From Bryopsis sp. KO-2023 (lineage: Eukaryota > Chlorophyta > Ulvophyceae > Bryopsidales > Bryopsidaceae): DNA of 64,000 nucleotides. Location of the stretch: NCBI GenBank assembly GCA_030272585.1, contig BSYQ01000004.1:310001-374000 (forward strand). The letters are read 5' to 3'. This document shows, in pieces, positions 52,734 through 64,000 of the stretch. Made by a program: the position numbers and the translations under genes. The notes under the pieces were generated by a model. The model was not told the origin of the DNA. It did no database searches and worked only from the letters and a program-made list of their open reading frames with translations. Every line of letters starts with the position of its first letter. Position 1 is the stretch's first letter.

Positions 52734-53071
52734 CAGTGTATTTTTTTCAATTTCACTGGCCCCAAAGTGGCCCTAAATTTGGCCGTTTCATTCAGTTGTG
52801 GCCCTTTTGTGGCCCCAATTTGTAAAAAAAAAGGTGAATGTGGCCCCAACTTCAAAAACAGAAATTACAAGGCTTGGTGTTTATATAGCAATTACTTAAT
52901 GTTGTTGGTTTTGATTTTTGTGGAAACTCGATTGATTTCTTGGATGTGGCCCAAGCCTTACAAACTTCGGGTGAATGTGGCCCTTTTGTGGCCCCAAAAT
53001 TTGCCATTCTGATTTTTTTGGGGGCCAAAATGGGCCAAAAGGGCCACAATGGGCCACAAAAAAATACACTG
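52734..53071 (-). mobile_element. hAT-like miniature transposon, copy 2
   Basis: 338 bp, same ends (CAGTGTATTTTTTT / AAAAAAATACACTG) and interior as 43,683-44,062 but inverted and about 40 bp shorter. It is flanked by an exact 8-bp duplication TTGGGCAC (52,726-52,733 and 53,072-53,079). Non-coding. Confidence 0.92.
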
Positions 53072-53079
53072 TTGGGCAC

Positions 53080-53680
53080 CCTCCATTCGGTAATCTAACC
53101 AAGACACCTCAGGGTGGACGTGCGGACGCACGCATACCATAGTCATTCCCACTGGCCGTACCCGCAACATGAATTCATACCAAACTCCAAGTGAAATAAA
53201 ACAAAAACTGATGGAATGTTGTTGGTCGATGCTGATTTAAGCTCCAGGAAAAGAAAAACTCACGATGCAACAGCCACTGCACGATTTCCTCCATCACGAA
53301 CAAAAAAAATGGGGGGGGTGCTCCAGGGCTGCTGTCCAAAAAGCAATATCATTTCCACAGTAGCCTTCATGAAATATTCTTCTTTTTTCGATCACATGAT
53401 CGCGGCACCCACCCGTTCCACTGCCAACTGTCGGACAAAACGTTAATGGATTTGACACAGAGTCGTTCGCTGTCCTGTCCCTTGGTCTACGATGCTCCGA
53501 GCAAGTCATATATGCCCAGCCATCCACACTACCAATCAGAATTGGACTTTCGGGTTTCGACTTGTGTGGATCGGTTGGTGATTGGTGAAAGGAAGTCGCC
53601 CCCACCCGGAAACGTTTTGGTGAATCTCTGCCCATTGAAAGGTTTTCGAGTCGATTCCCGAAGTCCAATTCAGAAAGAAA
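53080..53680. other. Upstream region of the expansin-like gene
   Basis: No supported gene. An open frame at 53,446-53,958 overlaps the expansin-like start in another frame and has no family signature. Confidence 0.5.
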
Positions 53681-54819
53681 ATGGTGGCCTTCAACAAAAT
53701 GATGGTGGCTCTGGTGTGCTTTTTGGCATCGCCGCTTGCTGGTCTCGTCGAAGCTGGAGACGGCTGGCGCACTGGACGAGCAACGTTTTACGGAATCTGG
53801 TGGAGTATCCACACGTGAGCCGCCTTTCCCCATGTCTCGATTTTGAGTCGTGTCCACGCCGCCAGATCATTAATCGCCAGTTACCGTTTTCTTTTTTAAC
53901 GTGCAGAGGGAGCTGCGGTTACGGCAACATCGATTATTGGCAGGTAGAGCACGTGTAGTCTATGTTTTCCAGCAGCTTTCGTGGGTCCCTCCACATGATT
54001 TCGGTTTTGGAGATTTTCCCTGTGATCGAGGTTGTATTTGGATGTGACTCCAGGGAACAGGCTGGGACGTGGCCGCCATCCCCGATTCCCATTACGAGTA
54101 CAACTGGAGTTGTGGGTAGGTGCTTTTCTGGCGTCTATGGCAAATTAGTTCAATGCACCGCTCGGAAATCGAGAACTGCATGGCGATCGTAGAGTTCGTT
54201 CGTGTCGTGGGTTGATAATTAAACTTGTGTGCGATGTGAATGTAGTAAGTGCTATGAGGTCAAGTGCGAGCCCATGAACTTCAAGGACAACTATGGAAAT
54301 CACTTGGAGAGGTCGAGCGCCTGTTATGATCCATGGAAGGTCGTGACTGTCACGATTGTGGACAGCTGCCCATGCAACTACTCCGGAAACTCCTACTCCA
54401 ACAAGAGATGGTAAGTCGCTGGGTGGCCCTTGGATTCATTCCATATCATGTTGCAGAATGTACCAATTGGCCAGGTGACATGAAAGAATCGTATCTGATC
54501 TGCCGACAGGTTAAAGGGGGCATTCTTCCAATCTGTACCTGGAGTACTTATCTGGGTTGACCTGATCATTCATTTGTTGTTTTTCTTCAGGTGCTGTGGT
54601 GATATGGACCATTTTGATCTTTCATACCACACTTTCGACAAGCTGGCTCCTCGCCACTATGGTGTGATTGGACTGAAGTACCGTCCCGTGGCATGCCCCT
54701 CCAGCTATTTGGAAAACAGGCACCACCTGGGCCGAAAGCTCAAGGAGGGTGAAATGGTGGTGTTGGATGAGCGATTCGAGCGACCAGAAGGAGTCCAAGG
54801 AGCACTGCCATCTGTTTAA
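53681..54819 (+). CDS. Expansin-like / EG45-type double-psi beta-barrel protein
   Basis: Five exons, 53,681-53,814, 53,907-53,943, 54,054-54,115, 54,246-54,410 and 54,591-54,819, all GT-AG with phases that agree, encode 208 residues. A signal peptide (MVALVCFLASPLAGLVEA) precedes GWRTGRATFYG. GSCGYGN, WSCGKCYEVKC, VTIVDSCPC and CCGDMDHFDLSYHTFDKLA follow, the ordered hallmarks of the expansin DPBB domain, including the HFD motif. The end GVIGLKYRPVAC closes the domain. The C-terminal grass-pollen/CBM63 domain of true expansins is absent, leaving only a charged tail. It is likely secreted and acts on cell-wall polysaccharide. It resembles plant expansin-like and EG45/PNP proteins. Confidence 0.9.
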
Positions 54820-57300
54820 GATTTCTACATATCAACCCAGGAATATGGCTTTATTCAGGTCACTGCTCTTCCTGCAAAATGTGCCATGTTACTGAACAAA
54901 ACGAAAAAGCTCTCCTGTTTTTTTGATTGAATTTAGATTCTCGCAGGTCTCGCGAGAAATGGGGATGAGCTAATAAATAAAGCAAATGGATTTCCCTTGT
55001 TATGTTTATCTGTATATTGTCAAATGGGATGAGGAGAAGATTCGAAGCATCAAATTCCTTTTTTTTATGACCTCCCTTTTTTAGATTTTGGTGGGCTGTT
55101 GGTGTTCAAGACAGGATGTTTGTGCATCAGCCCAATGGGAATAAAGCCAGGCCTCACCGTCGCTATTTTCATACCTTTTTGCTTTTTGTTTTTGTTTTTT
55201 TTTTCGAGGAAAGTTTGAGATTGCCCATGGCGATAATTTTTGCTCTCAGAGTCTGATCACAATCGAAACTGTGATTGGAGTGTGATTATGAAAAATCCAC
55301 TTTCGGGGAATTCTCAAACTTTCGTTTTGGGTTCAATGTTTTGGGTTATGGTTGATGAGTCAAAGACCAGGTCTTTTGACATTGAGTTAACCAGCACTTG
55401 ATGAACAAAGAAATATTATACTGCTTGTGAGGGCATGGTAATGCTAATTAAAGATTTTCCATGGAAATGGTTTTTTTGTTCAGGTTACCTTTACCTTTGT
55501 TTTCTACCTGATCTTTTTCCTGTTTTGAATTATGTTTTATATATTTTTTCCTGTTTTGAAGTATGTGTTATGGAGGTTTGGAATTTTTGATGCTTGGTTC
55601 TCATCTTTGCTTGACAACTTTTGGTATTGAGTCGATATCCAGGGGGAAAGACATGGGACTTTTAAGTGACTATTTTGTGGAGGGGCAGTGGCAAAGAATA
55701 AAAGGGATGTTGGAAGCCCTTAATTTGAAGCATGTAATGAAATATCCTGGCGTTTTTAATTTGGTACATCAAATGTGTTGTATGAAATTTTCATGAATGT
55801 TAGATATGTGACTTGTAGGCAAAGATTAATCATTATCATCAGCGTCAGAAACGATGACTTGGATACCCATCGCAATTTTTGCAATTTTGACTTGCAATGG
55901 ACTGAGCATTTTGAATCTTGTTTCTTCTATGAACACCCCCCTCCTCTTAAATTGGTAAATTCAATACTGCAATTTCTGTGGGTAAAAGAAATTCATATTA
56001 AAAGGGTTATTTGAATTGAACTTGATCAAACCTGAATCTGAACCGATAAGATATTTAACTCTCCCACTGCACCAAGTGTCGGGTGATGGTTTGACATGTT
56101 TAGGAGTTGATGAGTACTGGCATATTCATACAACAGAATGAGCTCTCTCTGTCATGAAACACAGAAAGGCAATCCTTTTTTTCAAAGTTTTGAAAAGAAT
56201 GAAAACCAGATTTTGTACAGTTCCATGAGTTACACTCAATATTCATACAACTGTGGGTCTTCATCTCCTCCCACAGCCTATCACAAATATCCAAAATTTC
56301 CATAAAAGCAAAAGCCACCAGTTCAAAAAACTTGGACATCAGAGTCTTGCATTGCCACCACCCCTGCTGTCTGTCCCCAGAAGAACTGACATCATCTGAA
56401 CCTGCTTGAAGACCCATCTTTCTCCCCTTCAGTTGTCACCGGCATTGCCACAGGCTGAACATCCATATCATCATCAGCAAAAAAGTCCCTAATCATTTAT
56501 CGTTCTCAGGATCCACAAGCAACACATCTTTCACAGCCTCTGTAGCATTCATGTGCAGACGTGAATCTGAGATGGGCTGGCCTTGCACACACAAATTTGT
56601 TCTTTAAAGAACTCCGTACAGTTTCCCTCTCTTCACCATTTGTACTGGGCCTCCCCTCGAGTTCGTTCAGCCCAACTGTATCCAACAGTTTCCTCGTTCT
56701 GTTGTGTAAAAATGAGACGCCACGCTCACACCATCATTTCGGCGAGCTTCACGTTCCACCATTTAAACAAGGCAAACGTCCATTACAAGCGCTATCAGTT
56801 TCTGTAAGTGGCGCTACATTCCCCCCATGTTCCCCTTGCTTCTATTGTTCCTCGCGATCCTAAATGACCTTGGTGTCCTCTGTGTAAGAAGCTTTTTGTC
56901 CGTTTGGGTGGAATAGCTGTGATGCTGCCATGGATTGATACAACGGAAGCAACAAGTCTTCTGCTACATGGAGGGTTTTAGTGTTGCACAGGATTCCATT
57001 GGATGCCCAGATCTCCCACAGTTCGCTTTTACAACAGGTGTGGAAAGAGTCGATCAAACCATCCACCAAGAATCACAACAAAAAATTAAAAAAACAAAGG
57101 CTTGACGCGCGCGCAATCCCGTCAAGATGAGCATGCCCCGACCCGCAAAAATGCAAGGATCCACTCCATCAACAAATAAAAAATTGACCATCATAAGGAT
57201 TTTTTACTGGAGATCCTATCAACGATAACTGCGACCATCGTCTTTAATTATCCCCATTGTTAATCCAAGCAACAATAAATTCCGTCCCTGTCTACAACGA
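54820..57300. other. Intergenic region
   Basis: About 2.5 kb, AT-rich. Several open frames (for example 55,563-56,014 + and 56,100-56,417 -) have no recognisable family. The minus-strand pieces at 56,100-57,069 could be exons of the putative secreted-protein gene starting at 57,635, but splice joins are not convincing. Confidence 0.4.
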
Positions 57301-57542
57301 CTCCTTCATTGGCTTGACACCATCCAGAAAAATCGTCGAAGCACTCCGCTGTGAAAGAGGCGCACCGAAAACCTGGAGCGTACAATTTTATTTTCGCGGT
57401 CAATGCTTGACCTTCCGTAACACGTAAAAAAAGAAGAAAAGCTTTGGGTGGCGTGCACTTGAAAAGCGATAACGGTGGAACGCGGCTTTGTTGAAACCAC
57501 CAGGAGCGTACCTACTGGACAGTTTCTATCTGGAGTTCTTTT

Positions 57543-57635
57543 TATTTTCTTCGTATTGGATCTTTTCCTTCCGGCGGACGACCCGACTGACAAGGCCAAG
57601 AGGACCAAGAGAGCTAACGCGACCGCTTTCGACAT
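57543..57635 (-). CDS. First exon of a putative small secreted protein
   Basis: The minus-strand ATG at 57,635 has an excellent context (GCCACCATGT). It is followed by MSKAVALALLVLLALSVG, a textbook signal peptide, and then a basic segment SAGRKRSNTKKIK. The frame stays open to about 57,306 but loses protein-like character; a donor such as GTAGGT near 57,516 or one nearby probably ends the exon. Later exons were not identified, so the protein is unknown. Confidence 0.4.
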
Positions 57636-58465
57636 GGTGGCACGGGAACAGTCTGATAAAAATGATTCAAGTTATGCAACTCGCTGCGAAGGCGTGCTGT
57701 GGAGGGGGTGGGAGTCTCTCTTTTAACTGTTGCAGAAGCTCCATGGGGTTCAGTCAACCCAAAAGAACATGACCAAGCGAGATCCTGGCTCGGGCTGTGG
57801 CTGGAGTCGCCTGCCCAGCCATCCCGATGGCACTGGCTGCGCTTGACAATTTCATAAAAGTAAAAGTATTGTGTCAGACCCAATTGAATGAGATTATTTA
57901 TAGTACAGATCGGATCTTGGCACCAAGGATGTAGTCGTCTTCTTGGTTGTATCCGTCTTTCTGCAAGCTTCGATATGCTCTTTGTTGTATGGTTTATTGC
58001 AGCGCTGCGAACAATCTGTGCTTGTGGGAGTCTGAAACACTCTGGGATTAAGCACTCATTGTGTTTGCTCCAAAAAAAACTTGAAAATTGGGACCTATAT
58101 GGAACGTTAATTACCATGGCGGATAATTAAAGCAATGCCTGGTCGGACGCAATCCTCCCAACCCCCACTGCGATAATCCCTCCAGTTTCTCGGAAAATAA
58201 ATAAGAATAAATGAAAAATGAGATCAAACAGCATCAATCAATCAATCAATCAATATTACATGCGTAGAAGCCCAGGCCTCTATTGCAACGACAAAAGTTT
58301 CCTAGATAAAGATCATACCAAACCAAAGAATGCCTACTACCCAGTCGCCATCAAATGAACCCTAAACCGAAATAAACAGCATCACCACTCAATCCTTTTT
58401 AGTTCTGGCATTAAACCCCATCTTCTGCCTTTGGATATATTGCTTTTTTCCCATCTCTTTTCCTT
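57636..58465. other. Intergenic region
   Basis: Holds a short (ATCA)n microsatellite at about 58,232-58,254 and nothing else I can support. The COX11 3' end follows. Confidence 0.5.
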
Positions 58466-59673
58466 TCACTGTTGCTCGGCCCTAGGTTTTCCCTCTTCTT
58501 CACCCCCCTCTCTACCAGGTGGATTTCCTTTTCCCTCCTCCTCTTCCTCCTCCTCCTCGACTTTAAAGAAAGTGTAAGAAAGAGTGAGGTGATCAACTTT
58601 CTTCATTTTGGGGTCCGTCGCAAACTCAGGGTCGATGTAGAAAAACACAGGCATGTCTACATGCTCCCCTGGCCGGAGCTTTTGATTTTCGAAGCAAAAA
58701 CACTGGATTTTGTTGAAGTAGGGCCCAGCCGCAAATGGGATGACGTTGTAGGTGGACACCCCCGTCACAGACTTATCACTTTTGTTTGTAGCCCTGTAGA
58801 AGGCAAGGGCGCTTTGGCCTGGCCGAACCTGGTGGAGCGATTGCAATGGTCAGGCAGCTGCGTTTTATGTCCAGTAGATTAAATTACGAAAGCCAGACAG
58901 GATTTGATGTCCCCACCAGTATCAGAGTGACAATGTTCGTTTTTCCAGACGTAGGAGTTTGACAAGAATGCCTACCTTGTTCTTATTCGGGGATAAATTG
59001 AGTTGTGAGAAAAAAAAGCCAGGATTTCCGCTGACCCACTTCTTCAATTCTTGATCAAACAGTGATTCTGTGACCAATTTTTTGATAAAAAACAACACCA
59101 CACACATGGGACAAGTTTATCCGCCCCTGAACATTTCAATGGGTCGATTGCATTGCGGTGCATCTCTACCTTGATCGAGGTCTGGGTGGGCAAGAAAGTC
59201 CACGGCATCCCGTCCACGACGTTCGACGCGAACGCAACCGTCAATTCCCTCGCAGCGGCCGCGGCCTCCATTTCAGCGTCCGGGTTTTCAGCCCGCGCCT
59301 TGAGTTTCTCTTCCACACTCGCGCCCTCCCGCACGGTCCCACCGTAGCCAGTGGCTTGACAAAACATCCGATACAACGGAACCGACGCATACGTCAATCC
59401 CACCATCCCCACCACCACCGCCAACAAGTAAACGGCCATATCCGTCGACTTCTTCTGCTTCGCGGAACCATCGGCCTGGCGTCGCGTCGAGAATTCCCTG
59501 GAAGCGAACGTTTTCAGTCCTCCCCAGTTGTGCAGCAGTGGAGCTCGTGTGGGTGGGTGTAGACAAGCGGGGCGGGTGGCTTGTGTGAATAGCGACGCAT
59601 AGTTGCGCAGCCCTGGTGCAACCGACTGGAAAACCTTGCCACTGCCAAGAATTAATCTGAACACAGGCAGCAT
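58466..59673 (-). CDS. COX11: Cytochrome c oxidase assembly protein COX11
   Basis: Two exons on the minus strand, 59,673-59,170 and 58,828-58,466, joined in phase 0, encode 288 residues. COX11 delivers copper to the CuB site of Cox1 in the mitochondrial inner membrane. The N-terminal ~70 residues are basic and suit a mitochondrial presequence. A membrane segment lies at about 80-98 (YLLAVVVGMVGLTYASV), followed by PLYRMFCQATGYGG with the conserved Cys105. The copper motif CFCF is at 211-214 in FNKIQCFCFENQ, and MPVFFYIDPEF and LSYTFFKV close the domain. The acidic, Gly-rich C-terminal tail is an extension not usual in the family. Confidence 0.95.
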
Positions 59674-60109
59674 TTGTTAAGAGTTCCTGGCGTCCCTTCT
59701 TGTTCGGGGGATTGGGAAGCTTTCTTGGTACGGCAATCATTAATTTCAAAAATTTCGCTTCTTTCAGAAAAAGATGGCAGGTGGTTTTCAAAATTGGGGA
59801 GAATTCGGGAGTGGTGGGGAACTCGTTTTCTGTTGTGTTTCTGGCTTGTCTGAGACGTCATGTCTGGGGTGATGCGACGACTTTCAGAAATAGCTGAAAC
59901 ATGACTCATTATCGAAGGGATGAATTTTCCCGCAACAGATATTCAGAATTGGGCGGCGTAGGGAAGGAAGAATGGTTTGGTAGAGTTTGGCGTCATTCCC
60001 TTGCGTGCTTTCTTACCCATCCTGCGTATCGACTCGACTTGAGGGAGCAGAGAGACGGTTTCTTGGTGGAGAAAGGAAAAGAGTTCGCCGTAAAGGTTTG
60101 GCGGGCGGG
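59674..60109. promoter_or_regulatory. Divergent promoter region COX11 / NOP56
   Basis: 436 bp separate the two start codons, which point away from each other, so this stretch likely holds both promoters. No TATA box is evident on either side. Confidence 0.45.
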
Positions 60110-62602
60110 ATGCCGGCGACATACATCCTATTTGAGTCCGCTTCGGGGTTTTCCCTGTTCGAGTTCACGGGCTTGGACGAGATTGGGAATTCCACCGCCG
60201 CCGTACGAAAGAGCGTCAATGAGTTCGAGCGGTTCGGGAGCGTGGTGAAGCTCGTCGCGTTTCGACCGTTCGAGTCGGCGGCAAGCGCCCTGAGCGAAAT
60301 CAACACCGTCTCGGAGGGGCAACTGTCAGACGACTTGAAGAATTTTCTGACGATGAGTCTCCCCAAAGTGAAAGCCGGAAAGAAACCGAAGTTCGAGATG
60401 GGAGTTTCGGAGTCAAAACTAGGGAGCGTGATTCAGGAGGAAACCGGGATTCCGTGTTTCTGTAGAGAACTGTCCGGCGAGCTGATTCGAGGCGTGAGGG
60501 TCCACTTTTCGAAATACGTGAAACAGCTGGAGGACAAGGATCTCGCTCAAGCGCAGTTGGGACTGGCGCACAGTTACTCCCGAGCGAAAGTGAAGTTCAA
60601 CGTCAACCGGGTCGACAATATGGTCATTCAGGCAATCGGAATCTTAGACACGCTGGACAAAGACATCAACACGTTTGTGATGCGAGTGCGCGAGTGGTAT
60701 TCCTGGCATTTCCCCGAGCTCGTGAAAGTGGTGAACGATAACTACCAGTACGCAAAGTGCTGTTTGTTGATCAAGGACAAGTCGGAAATCAGCGAGCAAA
60801 AACACTTGGAGGGTTTGACCGAAATAGTGGGGTCCGAGGAGACTGCCAAAGAAATCATAGAAGCTGGGATGATGTCCATGGGGCAAGACATTTCCCCCAT
60901 CGATTTGGTGAACATAGAAGCTTTTGCCAAAAGGGTGATTGGGCTGGTGGAGTACCGACACAAACTCATGTCATATTTGCAAGACAAAATGCATGGAATC
61001 GCTCCGAATTTGAGCGCGTTGATCGGGGAAGTCGTGGGGGCCAGGTTGATATCTCAGGCGGGTTCGTTGACTAATCTGGCGAAATCTCCAGCTTCGACCA
61101 TCCAGATTTTGGGGGCTGAGAAGGCGCTGTTTCGTGCGTTGAAAACCAAGGGAAATACCCCGAAGTATGGTTTGATTTTTCACTCTTCGTTTATCGGAAA
61201 AGCGGCGACCAAAAACAAAGGAAGGATTTCGAGATATGTTGCGGGGAAGTGCGCCATGGCTTCCAGGATCGATTGTTTCATGGATCAAAGAACAATGTTG
61301 TTCGGTGAAAAGATGAAGGAACAGGTGAGACAAACTCATAATAAAAATTGAAAAAGAAATAAGGGCTATGCTGCGCTCCTTTCCTTTTTTCTTTTTTTCT
61401 ATTGTTTTGGGGAGGGAAAGGTGTGGCCACACCTACGGATTGCCAACGATCCCAGGATTCCAGGAAAAAAAAACAAAAAACAGAAAGAATGCCAGCAACA
61501 GACTCCTCCTCCCAAAGTGTTTCGCCTGTTCAAGAATGATGATTATGCCTACCCACAAAAATCCATCTGGACATTTTACTGGGGGTGTTCCTGTTCGTAA
61601 AGATGTCTCCGCCAGCAAAATTTCATCCTTTTTTGTCAAAGCCTTCCCAAACAAGAAAAGACTTTCTTGGTTTTTACGGTGGAATCCATGCATCAAGGAA
61701 AGCAATGGGTAATATTTTTTGATCGTGGATATTCACCATAAAGTTGTTTTTTCCTTCCAGGTGGAGCAACGGTTGAGATTTTATGAGGAGGGAGTGGAAA
61801 TGAAGCCTAATGTAGACATGATGGGGGAGGCCATGGCTGCCATGCAAAAAGAGCACGGATTGGATGTGGAAATGAAAGAGGAAGGGGCCGGGGACGATGG
61901 GGAAGGAAAAAAGAAGAAAAAGAAGAAGAAGAAGAAGGACAAGGAGGCTGTCGGAGGTGGGTTTTGGGGGAGCAGTGTTGCAAATTCATTCGACAGCACG
62001 TCTTTTGTATGTGTGTTCTCCTGGCCAGCCACTGATCTTGATGTGGAAAATCAGGAAGGGAGGTGGTAGACCCCACTCTTTTTGCTTCTTGTTTGTTTGC
62101 TTTTTGGTTAAAGTATCCGCTCCAGGACGCAAATCTGATGCATCCAGCCCACAATGCAAGTTTAACCCCCCCCCTTGCAATTGATAACCCGAATTCCATG
62201 CTACCCTCAGTCAAATTTCACAAACATACCCATGTGGTGATTTTGGCAAAGGCCTTCCCCCCCCCCCCAAAAAAAAAACGCTTTTTCATTTCAAAAGAAT
62301 AGAAGCAGCCATTGAAATAATCCTTTCATAACTGTAACTCTTCTCGGAGCCTGAGTTTTTGGAGTTTCTGTGGAACAGTCGATGATGATGAAATGGAGGA
62401 TATTGACAAGCTGGTCACCCCAAAGAAGAAGAAAAAGAAGTCCAAAAAGCCGGCGGACACGCCTATCAGCAATGGAGGCACTGAATTGGAGGAAATTTTG
62501 ACCACCCCGGAAGTCAGTGCCAAAAAGAGCAAGAAGAAAAGAAAAGGGGAGGAGGAAAGCGGGATGGACAAGAAGAAAAAGAAAAAGAGAAAAGTAGATT
62601 AG
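60110..62602 (+). CDS. NOP56: NOP56, box C/D snoRNP core protein
   Basis: Three exons, 60,110-61,324, 61,761-61,956 and 62,379-62,602, encode 544 residues. The start is the first ATG in frame with the NOP5 N-terminal domain (MPATYILFESASGFSLFEF). Then come the NOSIC and coiled-coil region (about 165-260) and the Nop RNA-binding domain, with LSALIGEVVGARLISQAGSL and ILGAEKALFRALKT. A Lys-rich tail of the KKX/D type, split over exons 2 and 3, ends the protein. NOP56 pairs with NOP58 and fibrillarin on box C/D RNAs and guides rRNA 2'-O-methylation in the nucleolus. No clear intronic snoRNA was found, although NOP56 introns host them in several lineages. Confidence 0.95.
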
Positions 62603-64000
62603 AAAAACAGGGATATTCTGTCGATATGCTTTTTCATGGCTCTCTTTTGCTTATTTTTCCTTTGTGACTTCTTTGTTTATCTTCAAGTGTATTCATCCAT
62701 TCACAAATGGCAGAAAGAAAATACAGAACAAATATAGGGGGTATTGGCCATCGTTCCTCTGGGTTGAATCGATGCAGGACTTTAGGCGCTAAGAAGAGAT
62801 AGTTTTTTTGTTTGTTTTCTTTGGGGGGTGGGGGGAGGGGAGGGGAATGCTTGGCTGCCTTTTGGTTTCGGGTTTTTGTAATCTGTGATAGAGACCTCGC
62901 TCCTGCCTCACTTATTGTATTTATTTACCCCCCCCCCCCCCCACCTCGATTCAGATCCCAGAAATACCATTTGTCCCAATTGCTCCCGATGATTGCACCC
63001 AGGAGGGTTGGGTTGATACAGCAGTCGTACTGTATCTTCTGGGTCACACAACTCCAGTCTGACATATGACCAACAACAACAATCCTTGTCGGATCCCATC
63101 CATCAGTCAAGCTACGGATACACAGAGTGGAGGTGCAAGGAAATATCGCTGATTCTTATTACTCCAGTTTCCCCCGTTGATAGAGTGCGCAGCAATGTCG
63201 CCGACGATAGAAAGACCCAGCTCCCTGGTGGAGATAGCGCCCCCAGCGAGCTCCAACCCTTACCCTGAAGGTTTGTACTGCTGCGTCCTCTTTTTCTGGC
63301 ATGCGAGGTTTATATGCTTGCATCCCCAGTCTCTTTCCTTGCTCACCACCCCGAACGGGATGAAGTGCTTAGAACTGCCCGTCTCGTTTTACGGAAGAGT
63401 GCGTTTGCTTAAGCATTCTGTTCTGCCCGATGTTGAGGAGGTTTTAGACTTTGAATGTCAGAGCTATCAACACTACCCAAGAATAATTCTTGGATTTTTC
63501 TGTAGGATATATGTGTGATAAAACCGTCCAGAGTGATACTTGGAGTCAGCCTAGTTGTGAAGTCGAGTGTCTTTCACCCAGGAAATTTGTTGTGCCCTGT
63601 ATTGTTGGAGATGACAGACATTGGAAAGGGATGGCTTCATGTTTTCCAGCCTTGTACACCAGACATTCAATTATAACCTTCTTAGCAGACTTGCAAATGG
63701 TATTGAAAATGATACTGGCATGTTCCTGGAGATAATTGGATGTGTGCTATGTAGGGAAGGAGCCCGGGGGCTAGCACTGCATAGCGTAGCGTAGGATATC
63801 CTGGAAATGGAATAGCACTGGCCTGGGATCAACACTGCATGGCAGTCACCAGCAGGTAACAAACTCTGCACATCTCATTCTGGCCGCGACAAGAAGGGAT
63901 GCTTTTTATATGGTGGATTTCTTACAATTTGGTGAACAGTAAAAACATATGCCTGAATGGGGACACATTGAATGCTGTGGGGATATTTCTTTTGCTGTTT
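62603..64000. other. Intergenic region to the window edge
   Basis: G- and C-runs near 62,822-62,845 and 62,929-62,941. A possible plus-strand first exon from 63,195 (MSPTIERPSSLVEIAPPASS, ending before GTTTGT near 63,271) has no family match and no convincing second exon inside the window. Confidence 0.4.

Noticed and set aside
53446..53958. Open frame across the expansin-like start
   Set aside because: It overlaps the well-supported expansin-like exons 1 and 2 in another frame and lacks any family signature.
56494..56570. Minus-strand fragment TEAVKDVLLVDPENDK, faintly like the C-terminus of a CCT chaperonin subunit
   Set aside because: Too short, and no upstream exon with chaperonin motifs was found.
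61536..61542. Box C-like ATGATGA in the first NOP56 intron, suggesting a snoRNA
   Set aside because: No CTGA box at a suitable distance and no terminal stem bringing the boxes together.
63195..63735. Possible exons of a further gene at the right edge
   Set aside because: Splice joins do not give a recognisable protein and the rest would lie outside the window.

Overview
The window reads as nuclear DNA of a photosynthetic eukaryote, most likely a streptophyte (charophyte-grade) green alga. Genes are split by short GT-AG introns. The beta-ureidopropionase is very plant-like. A 609-residue protein with two peptidoglycan-binding domains resembles the plant plastid protein pTAC5, and a one-domain expansin-like protein is present. 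The species cannot be fixed from the sequence; a Chara-like alga is a guess.

Left third (1-19,940): repeat-dominated. A block of GC-rich palindromic minisatellite and poly(T) units (1-1,953) recurs at 13,590-15,540, with degraded copies elsewhere. A complete, apparently very young Ty3/Gypsy chromovirus (1,959-11,444) sits in the first block, with 388-bp LTRs I cannot tell apart and a 5-bp target duplication. It has three overlapping ORFs (N-terminal ORF, gag, chromodomain pol) plus an extra downstream ORF with a RING-like Cys/His pattern. At 16,957-18,924 a 984-bp unit is repeated in tandem, with a third diverged copy to about 19,940; each holds a 417-bp nested palindrome.

Middle (20,000-35,400): two convergent paralogous secreted metallo-beta-lactamase-fold genes (20,796-22,027 + and 23,409-24,760 -) share one intron position. 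A six-exon beta-ureidopropionase follows (25,765-28,055 -). A second Gypsy element (28,227-35,340, minus strand) has its gag-pol frame cut by one 1,023-bp Mutator-like non-autonomous transposon that carries an inverted pair of tRNA-derived sequences.

Right half (35,400-64,000): a compact gene row. It holds an ABC-F ATPase (8 exons, +), an F-box/WD40 protein (+), a D-glutamate cyclase/DUF1445 protein (-), a cytosolic-type sulfotransferase (+), the pTAC5-like protein (+), an unrecognised Val/Lys/Pro-rich gene (+), an expansin-like protein (+), the start of a putative secreted protein (-), COX11 (-) and NOP56 (+). Between them lie small non-autonomous DNA transposons with clear ends: two hAT-like copies with 8-bp duplications, one Harbinger-like with TTA and one mariner-like with TA.

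The genes are unrelated housekeeping and metabolic functions (translation, ribosome biogenesis, respiratory assembly, pyrimidine catabolism, plastid, cell wall) and do not form a pathway. Exon borders were placed by hand from splice signals, reading phase and family similarity.
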